A stretch of DNA of 13,814 nt from an uncultured bacterium (GTDB lineage Bacteria > Bacillota > Clostridia > Lachnospirales > Lachnospiraceae). The notes below the pieces were generated by a model. It saw nothing but the letters and a program-made list of their open reading frames with translations, was not told the DNA's origin and did no database searches. The translations under genes and the position numbers were made by a program. Position 1 is the stretch's first letter. Each line of letters begins with the position of its first letter. The stretch is taken from the NCBI GenBank assembly GCA_947071365.1, contig CAMTFT010000009.1, positions 1 to 13,814 of the forward strand, given 5' to 3'. Shown piece after piece: positions 1 through 7,099 of the stretch.

Positions 1-6
1 CGAGAG

Positions 7-40
7 TAAATTCCACCACATAAGCAGATGGTGGAATTTA
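7..40. repeat. 12-bp perfect inverted repeat (hairpin), possible terminator of an upstream gene
   Basis: TAAATTCCACCA (7-18) is perfectly complementary to TGGTGGAATTTA (29-40), with a 10-nt loop. It could be the transcription terminator of a gene lying before the window. However, the right arm is followed by an A-rich stretch and T runs appear only at about 50-53, so it is not a canonical intrinsic terminator on either strand. Confidence 0.5.
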
Positions 41-81
41 AATAAAAAATTTTCATTTTGCCTGTAATAACGGCAGGAACA

Positions 82-110
82 TTGACATCCATGACCGGGA
101 TTGTTATACT
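82..110 (+). promoter_or_regulatory. sigma-A-type promoter of the phosphopantetheinyl transferase gene
   Basis: A perfect -35 TTGACA (82-87) and a near-consensus -10 TATACT (105-110) are separated by 17 bp. Transcription would start near 117, giving a leader of about 42 nt before the ATG at 159. The 11-mer GGGTAAAATAT occurs at 115-125 and again at 150-160, where it spans the RBS edge and start codon. Confidence 0.8.
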
Positions 111-158
111 GAACGGGTAAAATATTTCAAAACAGGAACGGTACTTAGAGGGTAAAAT

Positions 159-830
159 ATGATTTACATCTGTGAATATGACGATCAAGCAGATGACAGA
201 CTTTTACAGGAGCGTCCAGGAGCGCTCCTGTTGCAGTATACGGAGAGTGACAGAACCGGAATACGGTGGCGGAAGATGCGGGAACGGATACTGGCCCGGC
301 TTTTGCTGGACTATGCTCTGAAAAAGGAGTATGGTATTTCGTTTCCGGAGCTTGAGCTGTACTGTGATGCGCATGGGAAGCCCCACAGCAGGGCGTATCC
401 GGATCTCCATTTTAATATCAGCCACTGCAGCGTGGCATGTGCCTGCGCAGTGGGGAAATATCCGGTGGGAATCGATATTGAGAGGAAGTTCGATTACAGA
501 GAAAACCTGGCCAGAAAGGTGTGCCATCCAAAGGAGTGGAGCGCTCTGCAGGAGCTGGAGCCGGAGATCCGTTCAGAGCAGATGCATTTTCTGTGGTCGC
601 TGAAAGAGAGTTTTGTCAAATGGGATGGAAAGGGGCTTTCCTACGGCATGGAGCGGATCGATCTGTCCCAATATCTGCCGATTGAGCTGGATACAGGACA
701 AAGCTGCAGGCTGGACAGGTTTTTGCTGCACTGTGGTGAAGCGTTCACGATGGCCGTGTGTTCAGATGAGCTGCCTGCAGAAGGCGCGCCGGGAGCAATT
801 TGTGGCAAGCGGGAAATAGAGCTGTTGTGA
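159..830 (+). CDS. 4'-phosphopantetheinyl transferase, Sfp type
   Basis: This enzyme moves the phosphopantetheine arm of CoA onto a serine of carrier proteins (ACP, PCP). The 223 aa match the usual Sfp-family length of about 220-240. The family signatures are present in order: FNISHC near residue 85, GIDIE at 104-108 with the Mg-binding D106 and E108, and WSLKESFVKWDGKGL at 146-160 with the WxxKE...K motif (K149, E150, K154). The ATG at 159 has GAGGG six bases upstream and its own consensus promoter. No carrier protein or NRPS/PKS gene is visible nearby, so the substrate is unknown; it may be a general activating enzyme or serve a cluster before the window. Family assignment is firm; the choice among sfp, acpT and similar names is not. 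Confidence 0.93.
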   Translation: MIYICEYDDQADDRLLQERPGALLLQYTESDRTGIRWRKMRERILARLLLDYALKKEYGISFPELELYCDAHGKPHSRAYPDLHFNISHCSVACACAVGKYPVGIDIERKFDYRENLARKVCHPKEWSALQELEPEIRSEQMHFLWSLKESFVKWDGKGLSYGMERIDLSQYLPIELDTGQSCRLDRFLLHCGEAFTMAVCSDELPAEGAPGAICGKREIELL

Positions 831-952
831 AAGGAAAATGAATCCGTTACAAAAGGAAAATGGAAATATCATAAAAGCATGAAGTGCAGTCGAATCGTGG
901 AAAAGATGCATATTTGCGAAATAGCAGGTGAAGGACAGGAGAGGATGAGAGT

Positions 953-1879
953 ATGACAAAACAGGAATTTAAGGAGCTGACACACCAGGGAGTTGTTCTG
1001 CTGGACGGTGCCACAGGATCAAACTTCCGGAAGGCGGGGATGCCGGTGGGAGTCTGCGGCGAGCTTTGGGCGCTGGAGCATCCGGAGGTGGTGCTGAAGC
1101 TGCAGCGCGCGTATGCGGAGGCGGGAAGCAGGATCGTCTATGCGCCGACGTTTTCGGCGAATCGTATCGGCCTTTCCATGCACGGCCTTCAGGACAGGCT
1201 GGTGGAGCTGAATACGAAGCTGCTGGCGCTCACAAGAGAAGCAGTGGGAGATCACGTTTACGTGGCCGGAGACGTGACGACAACAGGTAAAATGCTGGAA
1301 CCTCGTGGAGAGATCACGTACCAGGAGCTGTATGATGTATATAAAGAGCAGATCCGGGTGCTGTCAGACGGCGGAGCGGATCTGATCGTTGCCGAGACTA
1401 TGCTGGACGTGGAGGAAACGCTGGTGGTGCTGGATGCAGCGCAGTCCGTTTGTGACCTTCCTGTGATGTGTTCATTGACGCTGGAAGCGGACGGAAGTGC
1501 GGTGTACGGCGGAAACGCAGTGGAAATGGTGGAATCCCTGCAGGAGATGGGAGCTGATGCGGTGGGGCTTAACTGCTCCGTGGGGCCGGATCAGTTGGAA
1601 GCTGTCGTAGCCTCCATGAAGCGTGTTGCGAAGGTGCCTGTGCTGGCTAAGCCAAACGCGGGGATGCCGGAGATCGATGAAAAGGGAGAAGCGCATTACA
1701 GTATGTCTCCGGAGCATTTTGCAACGTCTGTGAAACGTCTCGTGGAATGCGGGGCGCAGCTTGTAGGCGGCTGCTGCGGCACAGATCCGGAGTATATCCG
1801 GCTGCTGGCAAAGGAGCTGGGGCTGAGACACAGGCAAACACACGATACAGTCCGAAGGAGGAGATGGATTGAACAGTAA
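953..1879 (+). CDS. homocysteine S-methyltransferase family protein (stand-alone domain)
   Basis: Zinc-dependent methyl transfer to homocysteine, giving methionine, is the family reaction. The 308-aa protein begins with the family's LLDGATGSNF motif (residues 16-25) and carries the three zinc cysteines: C208 in GLNCSVGP, and C274 and C275 in VGGCCGT. It corresponds to the N-terminal homocysteine-binding module of MetH without folate, cobalamin or reactivation domains. The methyl donor (S-methylmethionine, betaine or a separate corrinoid protein) therefore cannot be read from this gene. The ATG at 953 follows AGGAGAGG at 937-944. The last 15 or so residues are Arg/His-rich and unlike the fold; they coincide with the overlap into hflK and its RBS. 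The 3' end overlaps hflK by 11 nt, implying translational coupling. Confidence 0.9.
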   Translation: MTKQEFKELTHQGVVLLDGATGSNFRKAGMPVGVCGELWALEHPEVVLKLQRAYAEAGSRIVYAPTFSANRIGLSMHGLQDRLVELNTKLLALTREAVGDHVYVAGDVTTTGKMLEPRGEITYQELYDVYKEQIRVLSDGGADLIVAETMLDVEETLVVLDAAQSVCDLPVMCSLTLEADGSAVYGGNAVEMVESLQEMGADAVGLNCSVGPDQLEAVVASMKRVAKVPVLAKPNAGMPEIDEKGEAHYSMSPEHFATSVKRLVECGAQLVGGCCGTDPEYIRLLAKELGLRHRQTHDTVRRRRWIEQ

Positions 1880-2849
1880 AAATTTTGACAAAGCAAAGCT
1901 TTTGAAGCGGGCGAAATACATAGGCGGGGCGGTGGTACTGCTGCTTCTTGTATTTCTGCTTGGAAATGGCATGTGGTATCAGATCGAAGAGCAGGAAGAA
2001 GCGGTGGTGGTGACTTTCGGGGCGGCCAAGGCTGTTTCAGACAAGGGGCTTCACTTTAAGATCCCGCTGATCCAGCAGGTAAAAAAGGTGAACACAACGA
2101 TCCAGGGATTCCCCATCGGATATGATATCAGTACGAATGAAACGGTGGATTCAGAGGCGGTCATGATAACGTCGGATTACAATTTTATCGACGTGGATTT
2201 TTTCGTGGAATACAGGATCGCTGATCCGGTGAAGTATCTGTATGCGTCCGGTGCTCCGGAGGATATCCTGCGGAATATTGCCCAGAGCAGTATCCGTACC
2301 GTGATCGGAAGCTACGACGTGGACAGCGTACTGACCACCGGGAAGACGGAGATTCAGGCTGCCATCCGGGATATGATCCTTGAAAAGCTGGAGGAGCAGG
2401 ATATCGGTCTGACGCTGGTAAATATCTCGATTCAGGATTCCGAGCCGCCGACACAGGAGATCATGAAGGCGTTTAAGGCGGTGGAGACGGCAAAACAGGG
2501 AAAAGAGACGGCATTGAACAATGCGAATAAGTACCGGAATGAAAAGCTTCCGGCGGCGAAGGCCCAGGCGGATGAGATCGTCAAGGATGCGGAGGCCCAG
2601 AAGCAGATGCGTATCAATGAAGCGGAAGCGCAGGTGGCCAGATTCCAGGCAATGTACGAGGAATATGAGAAGAACCCGATCGTTACAAAGCAGAGGATGT
2701 TCTATGAGGCGATGGAAGATGTGCTGCCGGGCCTGAAGGTGATCATTGACGACGGAAACGGGGTACAGAAAATACTGCCGCTGGATTCCTTTACAGGCGA
2801 AGCGGGCAGCGAAACAGGCAAAACGGAAGCATCGGGAGATACAGAGTAG
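1869..2849 (+). CDS. hflK: HflK-like SPFH/prohibitin-domain membrane protein
   Basis: In E. coli, HflK and HflC form a membrane complex that surrounds and modulates the FtsH protease. Here a short basic N-terminus is followed by one membrane segment (about 19-35) and then the SPFH domain. A long charged helix (about 195-270) includes EPPTQEIMKAFKAVETAKQ at 192-210, a characteristic HflK stretch. At 326 aa it is shorter than E. coli HflK (about 420 aa) and lacks the Gly-rich N-terminal region. The start is TTG at 1869: AAGGAGGAG at 1855-1863 is correctly spaced, and only this start includes the basic residues and membrane segment, since the next in-frame Met is residue 35. It overlaps the methyltransferase gene by 11 nt and precedes hflC by 14 nt. 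No ftsH is in the window. Confidence 0.88.
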   Translation: MNSKNFDKAKLLKRAKYIGGAVVLLLLVFLLGNGMWYQIEEQEEAVVVTFGAAKAVSDKGLHFKIPLIQQVKKVNTTIQGFPIGYDISTNETVDSEAVMITSDYNFIDVDFFVEYRIADPVKYLYASGAPEDILRNIAQSSIRTVIGSYDVDSVLTTGKTEIQAAIRDMILEKLEEQDIGLTLVNISIQDSEPPTQEIMKAFKAVETAKQGKETALNNANKYRNEKLPAAKAQADEIVKDAEAQKQMRINEAEAQVARFQAMYEEYEKNPIVTKQRMFYEAMEDVLPGLKVIIDDGNGVQKILPLDSFTGEAGSETGKTEASGDTE

Positions 2850-2863
2850 AGGAGGGGAGCAAT

Positions 2864-3733
2864 ATGAAGAAAAAAATAGCAGCCGTTGTGATCGCAGTCA
2901 TCCTGCTGGGGCTCCTTGGCTCCTCAGTCGTGGTGACGGCAGAAAATGAGTACAGCATGATACGCCAGTTCGGACGGATCAGCAGGGTCATAGATCACCC
3001 CGGACTGTCGCTTAAGATCCCGTTCATACAGACAACGGATACATTTCCGAAGGAGACACTGCTGTACGATCTGGTGCCCTCTGAGGTCATTACCCGGGAC
3101 AAAAAGACAATGATCACAGACAGCTACGTTCTGTGGCGTATTTCAGAACCGATGAAATTTGCGCAGACGCTGAATGGCTCCGTGATGAACGCCGAGAGCA
3201 GGATCAACACGGCCGTGTACAATGCGCTGAAAAATGCCATCAGCAGTATGAATCAGGATGCGGTCATTACCAGCCGTGATGGTGAGCTGTCGGAGCTGGT
3301 GCTGGAACGGATCGATGCCGGAATGGATCAGTACGGCATTGAACTGCTGATGTTCGAGACGAAGCAGCTCGATCTGCCGGAGGATAACAAGGAGGCCGTG
3401 TATGAGCGCATGATCTCGGAGCGGGATAATATTGCGGCAACGTATACGGCGGAGGGAAATTCTGCGGCTCAGGTCATCCGCAATACGACGGACAAGGAAG
3501 TGGCTATCAGTATTTCTGAGGCGAAGAAGCAGGCGGAGATTCTCGTTGCCGAGGGTGAGGCAGAGTACATGCGTATTCTCTCCGAGGCGTATGATACGGG
3601 GGAAAAAACGGAGTTTTATTCCTTCGTCCGCAGTCTGGACGCTCTGCGCACTTCCATGACAGGGCAGGAAAAAACGGTGGTGCTGTCATCGGATTCCCCG
3701 ATCGCGCAGATATTTGACGGATATGAAAACTGA
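2864..3733 (+). CDS. hflC: HflC-like SPFH/prohibitin-domain membrane protein
   Basis: This is the partner of HflK in a membrane SPFH complex, probably acting with FtsH (family knowledge). The 289 aa start with KKK and a single membrane segment (about 5-25). The SPFH domain follows (about 25-190), including HPGLSLKIPFIQ near 45-56. The HflC-typical region RMISERDNIAATYTAEG (182-198) comes next, then an Ala/Glu-rich helix to about 240 and FYSFVRSLDALR (251-262), which matches the conserved HflC C-terminal stretch. The ATG at 2864 follows GAGGGGAG at 2851-2858. It forms a tight operon with hflK. No terminator is visible between its stop and the next promoter at 3756. Confidence 0.9.
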   Translation: MKKKIAAVVIAVILLGLLGSSVVVTAENEYSMIRQFGRISRVIDHPGLSLKIPFIQTTDTFPKETLLYDLVPSEVITRDKKTMITDSYVLWRISEPMKFAQTLNGSVMNAESRINTAVYNALKNAISSMNQDAVITSRDGELSELVLERIDAGMDQYGIELLMFETKQLDLPEDNKEAVYERMISERDNIAATYTAEGNSAAQVIRNTTDKEVAISISEAKKQAEILVAEGEAEYMRILSEAYDTGEKTEFYSFVRSLDALRTSMTGQEKTVVLSSDSPIAQIFDGYEN

Positions 3734-3755
3734 CAAAAACTATCGATAAAAAGTA

Positions 3756-3786
3756 TTGACTCTCACGGAACGTCAGGCTGTAGAAT
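3756..3786 (+). promoter_or_regulatory. MerR-type promoter with 19-bp spacer and internal dyad
   Basis: -35 TTGACT (3756-3761) and -10 TAGAAT (3781-3786) are 19 bp apart, the lengthened spacer that MerR-family regulators correct by twisting DNA. Inside the spacer is the imperfect dyad CTcACG-GAA-CGTcAG (3762-3776), a plausible operator. It lies directly before the MerR-type gene, so autoregulation is likely. The features are visible in the sequence; the binding is inferred. Confidence 0.7.
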
Positions 3787-3815
3787 GCTGTTATCAAAGC
3801 AAAGGAGTCGGAAAG

Positions 3816-4694
3816 ATGAGGACAGTAAAAGAGGTTTCAGAGTTGACGCGTATCAGCGTGCGCACACTTCACTGGTATGATGAGATAGGGCTTTTTAAGC
3901 CCACAGCCATAAGTGAAGCGGGATACAGGCTTTATGACGATAAGGCATTGGAAACTCTGCAGCAGATACTGTTCTTTCGGGAATTTGATATGCCGCTTAA
4001 GGATATCAAAGCCATTATGGAATCTCCGGACTTTGATAAAGAAACAGTATTACAGAGCCAGAAAGAGATGCTGGAGATAAAAAGAAACCGGCTGAACCGG
4101 TTGATCGAAAGCATCGAAGGCATTCTGAAAGGAGAGAACAGGATGGATTTTGGAATTTTCAGTAACTCGGAGATAGAGGAAATGTATCAGGCCACGGTAT
4201 CGCATATGACGGAGAAAATGCGGGAATGCCTTTCTAAGGAGTTTGGCAGCCTGGAAGGATACCGCGAGCATTTTCAGAATTTCGTCTCCAGCGAGAAAGG
4301 GCAGAAGCATTACCGGAAGGTGCTGGAACTGTACGGGAATAAGGAAAGTATGATGCAGGCAATGAAGTATCCGCTGGGCGGGGAGATCGTGCAGGCATAT
4401 CAGAACAGAGTGGATGTCATTATGCAGAAGCTTGCGAAGTACAGGCAGCAGGGGCTTTTGCCGGAGGCTCTCAAGGTAAGGGAGGCAATCGGTGAGTACG
4501 GCTTTATCATGAAGCAGATGACCGGAATAACAAATGAAAAGGAGATTATGACGGGAATTGCCAGGGAATATAAAAGCCATAGCGAGATGGCCAGGAATAC
4601 GGATGAGAAGTATGGTGAAGGCGTGACGCATTTTTTTACGGATGCGGTGGAGCGGTTTTATCAGGAATCGAAAGCGAACTGTAAATCTGAATAA
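3816..4694 (+). CDS. MerR-family transcriptional regulator with TipAS-like effector domain
   Basis: A transcription activator of the TipA type. Residues 1-70 form the MerR winged helix (TVKEVSELTRISVRTLHWYDEIGL, then GYRLYDD). A coiled-coil dimerisation helix follows at about 75-107, then a long helical domain (about 115-290) ending in YGEGVTHFFTDAVERFYQ, like the drug-binding TipAS domain. The protein is 292 aa, longer than Streptomyces TipAL (about 253 aa), so the effector domain is divergent or extended and its ligand unknown. An in-frame upstream extension to 3756 exists, but it would place the promoter inside the gene. The ATG at 3816 has AAAGGAG at 3801-3807. No transporter or resistance gene is adjacent, so its only visible candidate target is itself. 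Confidence 0.88.
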   Translation: MRTVKEVSELTRISVRTLHWYDEIGLFKPTAISEAGYRLYDDKALETLQQILFFREFDMPLKDIKAIMESPDFDKETVLQSQKEMLEIKRNRLNRLIESIEGILKGENRMDFGIFSNSEIEEMYQATVSHMTEKMRECLSKEFGSLEGYREHFQNFVSSEKGQKHYRKVLELYGNKESMMQAMKYPLGGEIVQAYQNRVDVIMQKLAKYRQQGLLPEALKVREAIGEYGFIMKQMTGITNEKEIMTGIAREYKSHSEMARNTDEKYGEGVTHFFTDAVERFYQESKANCKSE

Positions 4695-4714
4695 AAAAGG
4701 CATATACGAACATT

Positions 4715-4749
4715 GCCCGCATGAGCGATCTGCTTGTGCGGGCGTTTTT
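4715..4749 (+). terminator. intrinsic terminator after the MerR-type gene
   Basis: A 12-bp stem is formed by GCCCGCATGAGC (4715-4726) and GCTTGTGCGGGC (4732-4743), with two G-U pairs and a 5-nt loop. It is followed by GTTTTT. It closes the transcript ending at 4694 and separates it from the potassium operon. Confidence 0.9.
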
Positions 4750-4796
4750 CATGTGGATGCAGATTATTGTATTGGTACACATTTTTTGCGCCTGCC

Positions 4797-4829
4797 GGTA
4801 CACGTTCTTAACGCAAATTTAACGCCGTT
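4797..4829 (+). promoter_or_regulatory. 11-bp-period direct-repeat array upstream of ktrB, putative OmpR-family response-regulator site
   Basis: Three consecutive 11-bp units are visible: GGTACACGTTC (4797-4807), TTAACGCAAAT (4808-4818) and TTAACGCCGTT (4819-4829). The last two share TTAACGC exactly. A further GGTACAC occurs at 4774-4780, 23 bp before the first. Tandem 11-bp repeats are typical of OmpR/PhoB/KdpE-type sites. A possible extended -10, TGC-AATAAT (4863-4871), lies downstream. The bound regulator is unknown; the KdpE-like protein of this cluster or a PhoB/PhoP homologue are candidates. Confidence 0.5.
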
Positions 4830-4903
4830 CCCTGGAATCTAACACACATTTCATGGCCTCCGTGCAATAATCGAAACAGGAAAACTACCGCTGGAGGCGT
4901 GAT

Positions 4904-6232
4904 ATGGAACAAATGAAAAAGCGATTATCCTCTTCGCAGATCATCATTCTCGGCTTTGCCGCGGCCATTCTTTTGGGCAGCTTTTTGCTGATGCTCCCGT
5001 TTTCGACCAGGGACGGTCAGGGGGCGGGCTTTGCGGATGCGCTGTTTACGGCTACCTCGGCTGTCTGTGTTACGGGGCTCGTCGTGCAGGACACGGCGAC
5101 CTACTGGAGCGTTTTCGGGCAATCGGTCATCATTTTTCTGATACAGATAGGCGGCATGGGTGTGGTGACGGTGGCTGTGGCGATCTTCCTTTTTTCGGGA
5201 AGAAAAATCAGCCTGAAACAGCGAAGCACCATGCAGGAAGCCATCTCAGCCCCGAAGGTGGGCGGTATCGTCCGGCTCACAGGCTTTATCGTCAGAACGT
5301 CTCTGCTTCTGGAACTTCTTGGCGCGGCGGTCATGGCGCCGGTTTTTTGCGGGGAGTTCGGCATCGGAAAAGGTATCTGGTATGCGGTTTTTCACTCGAT
5401 CTCCGCTTTCTGCAATGCGGGCTTTGACCTGATGGGCTGCCGGATGATGTATTCCTCTCTTACATATTTTGAAGCGCACCCCATTATCAATCTTTCCGTC
5501 ATATCGCTGATCGTCGTTGGCGGTATCGGTTTTATGACATGGGATGATATAAAAACGAACAGGCACCATATCAAGAAATACAGGATGCAGAGCAAGGTGA
5601 TTCTTGTTACGACGGCCCTTCTGATCGTGCTTCCTGCGGTATACTTTTTCTTTTTTGAGTTTGCCGGATCTCCGCTTGCAGAGCGTATCTGGACTTCTCT
5701 GTTTCAATCTGTTACGCCAAGGACAGCCGGCTTTAATACGGTGGATCTGACGCAGATCAGCGAAACGGGACTTTTGCTGATGATTATTCTGATGCTGGTG
5801 GGTGGCTCTCCCGGTTCAACGGCCGGGGGCATGAAGACGACAACGTTTGCCGTCATACTGTCCACCGTTGCATCTGTGTTCAGGAGCGAAGAGCATACGC
5901 ATCTTTTTAAGCGCAGGATCGAGGAGAGAACTGTCAGAAATGCAGCGACCATCCTGACGATGTATCTGACGATGTTCCTGGCCGGAGGCTTCGTCATCAG
6001 CCGCATTGAGGAGCTGCCGCTTCTGACGTGCCTGTATGAAACTGCGTCGGCGGTCGGCACGGTGGGGCTGACGCTTGGCATCACTTCGGAGCTTGGAATG
6101 GTATCCAGGGGCATTCTGATTTTGCTGATGTACCTCGGAAGGGTCGGCGGTTTGACGCTTGTCTTTGCCGCACTTTCCGGCCATCAGGGGAATACATCAA
6201 GGCTGCCCCGGGAAAAAATAACGGTAGGGTAA
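4904..6232 (+). CDS. ktrB: potassium uptake channel subunit, KtrB/TrkH family
   Basis: Membrane pore subunit of a Ktr-type K+ uptake system. The 442 aa contain the four M1-P-M2 repeats. The selectivity-filter loops are VTGL (56-59), CNAGF (170-174), RTAGFNT (273-279) and GTVGLT (385-390), each with the filter glycine. The inner-gate loop region GGSPGSTAGGMKTTTF (300-315) is also present. Length and the N-terminus, which enters the first repeat directly, fit KtrB rather than the longer TrkH. The C-terminus ends in the KtrB-like KITVG. The ATG at 4904 follows TGGAGGCGTG. The stop codon overlaps the RBS of ktrA, so the two are co-translated. The remaining genes of the module follow on the same strand without a visible terminator. 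Confidence 0.95.
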   Translation: MEQMKKRLSSSQIIILGFAAAILLGSFLLMLPFSTRDGQGAGFADALFTATSAVCVTGLVVQDTATYWSVFGQSVIIFLIQIGGMGVVTVAVAIFLFSGRKISLKQRSTMQEAISAPKVGGIVRLTGFIVRTSLLLELLGAAVMAPVFCGEFGIGKGIWYAVFHSISAFCNAGFDLMGCRMMYSSLTYFEAHPIINLSVISLIVVGGIGFMTWDDIKTNRHHIKKYRMQSKVILVTTALLIVLPAVYFFFFEFAGSPLAERIWTSLFQSVTPRTAGFNTVDLTQISETGLLLMIILMLVGGSPGSTAGGMKTTTFAVILSTVASVFRSEEHTHLFKRRIEERTVRNAATILTMYLTMFLAGGFVISRIEELPLLTCLYETASAVGTVGLTLGITSELGMVSRGILILLMYLGRVGGLTLVFAALSGHQGNTSRLPREKITVG

Positions 6233-6242
6233 GGAGGATTTT

Positions 6243-6890
6243 ATGAAAACGATATTATTGATTGGACTTGGAAGGTTTGGCAGGCATATTGCCATGAAGC
6301 TGAACGATATGAACCATCAGATCATGGCGGTGGACCAGGATGAGGAACGGGTAAATGCTGTGCTTCCCTTTGTGACGAATGCGCAGATCGGAGACAGTAC
6401 AAATGCGGAATTCCTTGTTTCTTTGGGTATCCGGAACTTTGACACGTGCATTGTGGCTATCGGAGATAATTTTCAGAATTCTCTTGAAACGGCATCCCTT
6501 TTAAAGGAGCTTGGAGCGAAGAAGGTGGTGGCCCGGGCATCAAGGGGCGTACAGGAAAAATTTCTTTTGCGAAACGGTGCTGACGAGGTGGTCTATCCGG
6601 AAAAGCAGTTGGCATCATGGACAGCCATCCGGTGTGCCTCAGAGCATATTCTGGACTATATTGAGCTGGACGGGGATTACTCGATCTTTGAGCTGGATGT
6701 TCCGCCCGAGTGGAACGGCAAAACAGTTTTTCAACTGGATATCCGGAAAAAGTACGGTATCAATATACTGGGAATCAGGGAAAGCGGAAAATTCAACATG
6801 AATATCACACCGGACATTATACTTGGAGAGGATAAATCCATACTCGTTCTCGGGCAGCAGAAGGCAGTCCAGAAATGTTTCAGGATCTGA
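6243..6890 (+). CDS. ktrA: potassium uptake regulatory subunit, KtrA/TrkA family (RCK domain)
   Basis: Cytoplasmic gating ring subunit for KtrB; family members bind ATP/ADP or NAD(H) and open the pore. The 215-aa protein has an RCK_N Rossmann domain with GLGRFG (8-13) and an acidic residue at the end of strand 2 (AVDQDEE, D31). An RCK_C domain follows (about 138-213). This is the usual KtrA size, less than half of the duplicated TrkA of enterobacteria. The gene starts 10 nt after ktrB, with AAGGAGGA at 6231-6238 overlapping the ktrB stop. Confidence 0.95.
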   Translation: MKTILLIGLGRFGRHIAMKLNDMNHQIMAVDQDEERVNAVLPFVTNAQIGDSTNAEFLVSLGIRNFDTCIVAIGDNFQNSLETASLLKELGAKKVVARASRGVQEKFLLRNGADEVVYPEKQLASWTAIRCASEHILDYIELDGDYSIFELDVPPEWNGKTVFQLDIRKKYGINILGIRESGKFNMNITPDIILGEDKSILVLGQQKAVQKCFRI

Positions 6891-6929
6891 CACAGGATCA
6901 GCGATTACTATAGATACGAGGTGATACGG

Positions 6930-7052
6930 ATGGGTGACATACTGATGATTTTATCGACTCTGGCAATATTCGTATTCGGCGGCTTTGCGGTGAAAAAGGC
7001 GGAAGCATATATGCGGGGTGTCCGCCGCAGCTCCCATCATTTGGGTAGATAA
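6930..7052 (+). CDS. 40-aa single-pass membrane protein in the potassium operon
   Basis: A short ORF of 40 codons lies between ktrA and the kinase gene. The ATG at 6930 has a strong RBS, GAGGTGAT (6918-6925). Residues 4-21 form one hydrophobic helix rich in I, L, F, A and G. A basic tail with K22, K23, R29, R32, R33 and R40 follows, which predicts the C-terminus inside by the positive-inside rule. It resembles the Kdp accessory peptide KdpF only in being tiny and membrane-spanning; I see no convincing sequence match. By position it may modulate KtrAB or the neighbouring kinase. Function unknown. The good RBS, clean spacing (39 nt after ktrA, 47 nt before the kinase start) and plausible membrane topology support it being real. 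Confidence 0.65.
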   Translation: MGDILMILSTLAIFVFGGFAVKKAEAYMRGVRRSSHHLGR

Positions 7053-7099
7053 AAATACAGTTCTGTGATAAAATTTCCTGTAAAACGGAGGTGAGGCGG

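Noticed and set aside
830..862. AAAGGAAAATG repeated 22 bp apart after the transferase gene
   Set aside because: Purine-rich and short, with no start codon context or promoter associated; probably chance in A/G-rich intergenic DNA.
3756..3815. N-terminal extension of the MerR-type gene by 20 codons
   Set aside because: It would begin at the -35 TTGACT of the promoter. The ATG at 3816 has a good RBS and starts exactly at the MerR helix-turn-helix.
4050..4703. 217-aa open frame on the minus strand
   Set aside because: It is antisense to the MerR-type gene and its terminator region, has no recognisable domain and is rich in His/Leu/Arg as expected of a shadow frame.
5246..5707. 153-aa open frame on the minus strand inside ktrB
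   Set aside because: Low-complexity charged composition and complete overlap with a well-supported membrane gene; a shadow frame.
7091..7099. GTG start for the KdpD-like kinase
   Set aside because: The GTG is part of the Shine-Dalgarno GGAGGTGA and has no RBS of its own; the ATG at 7100 is correctly spaced.
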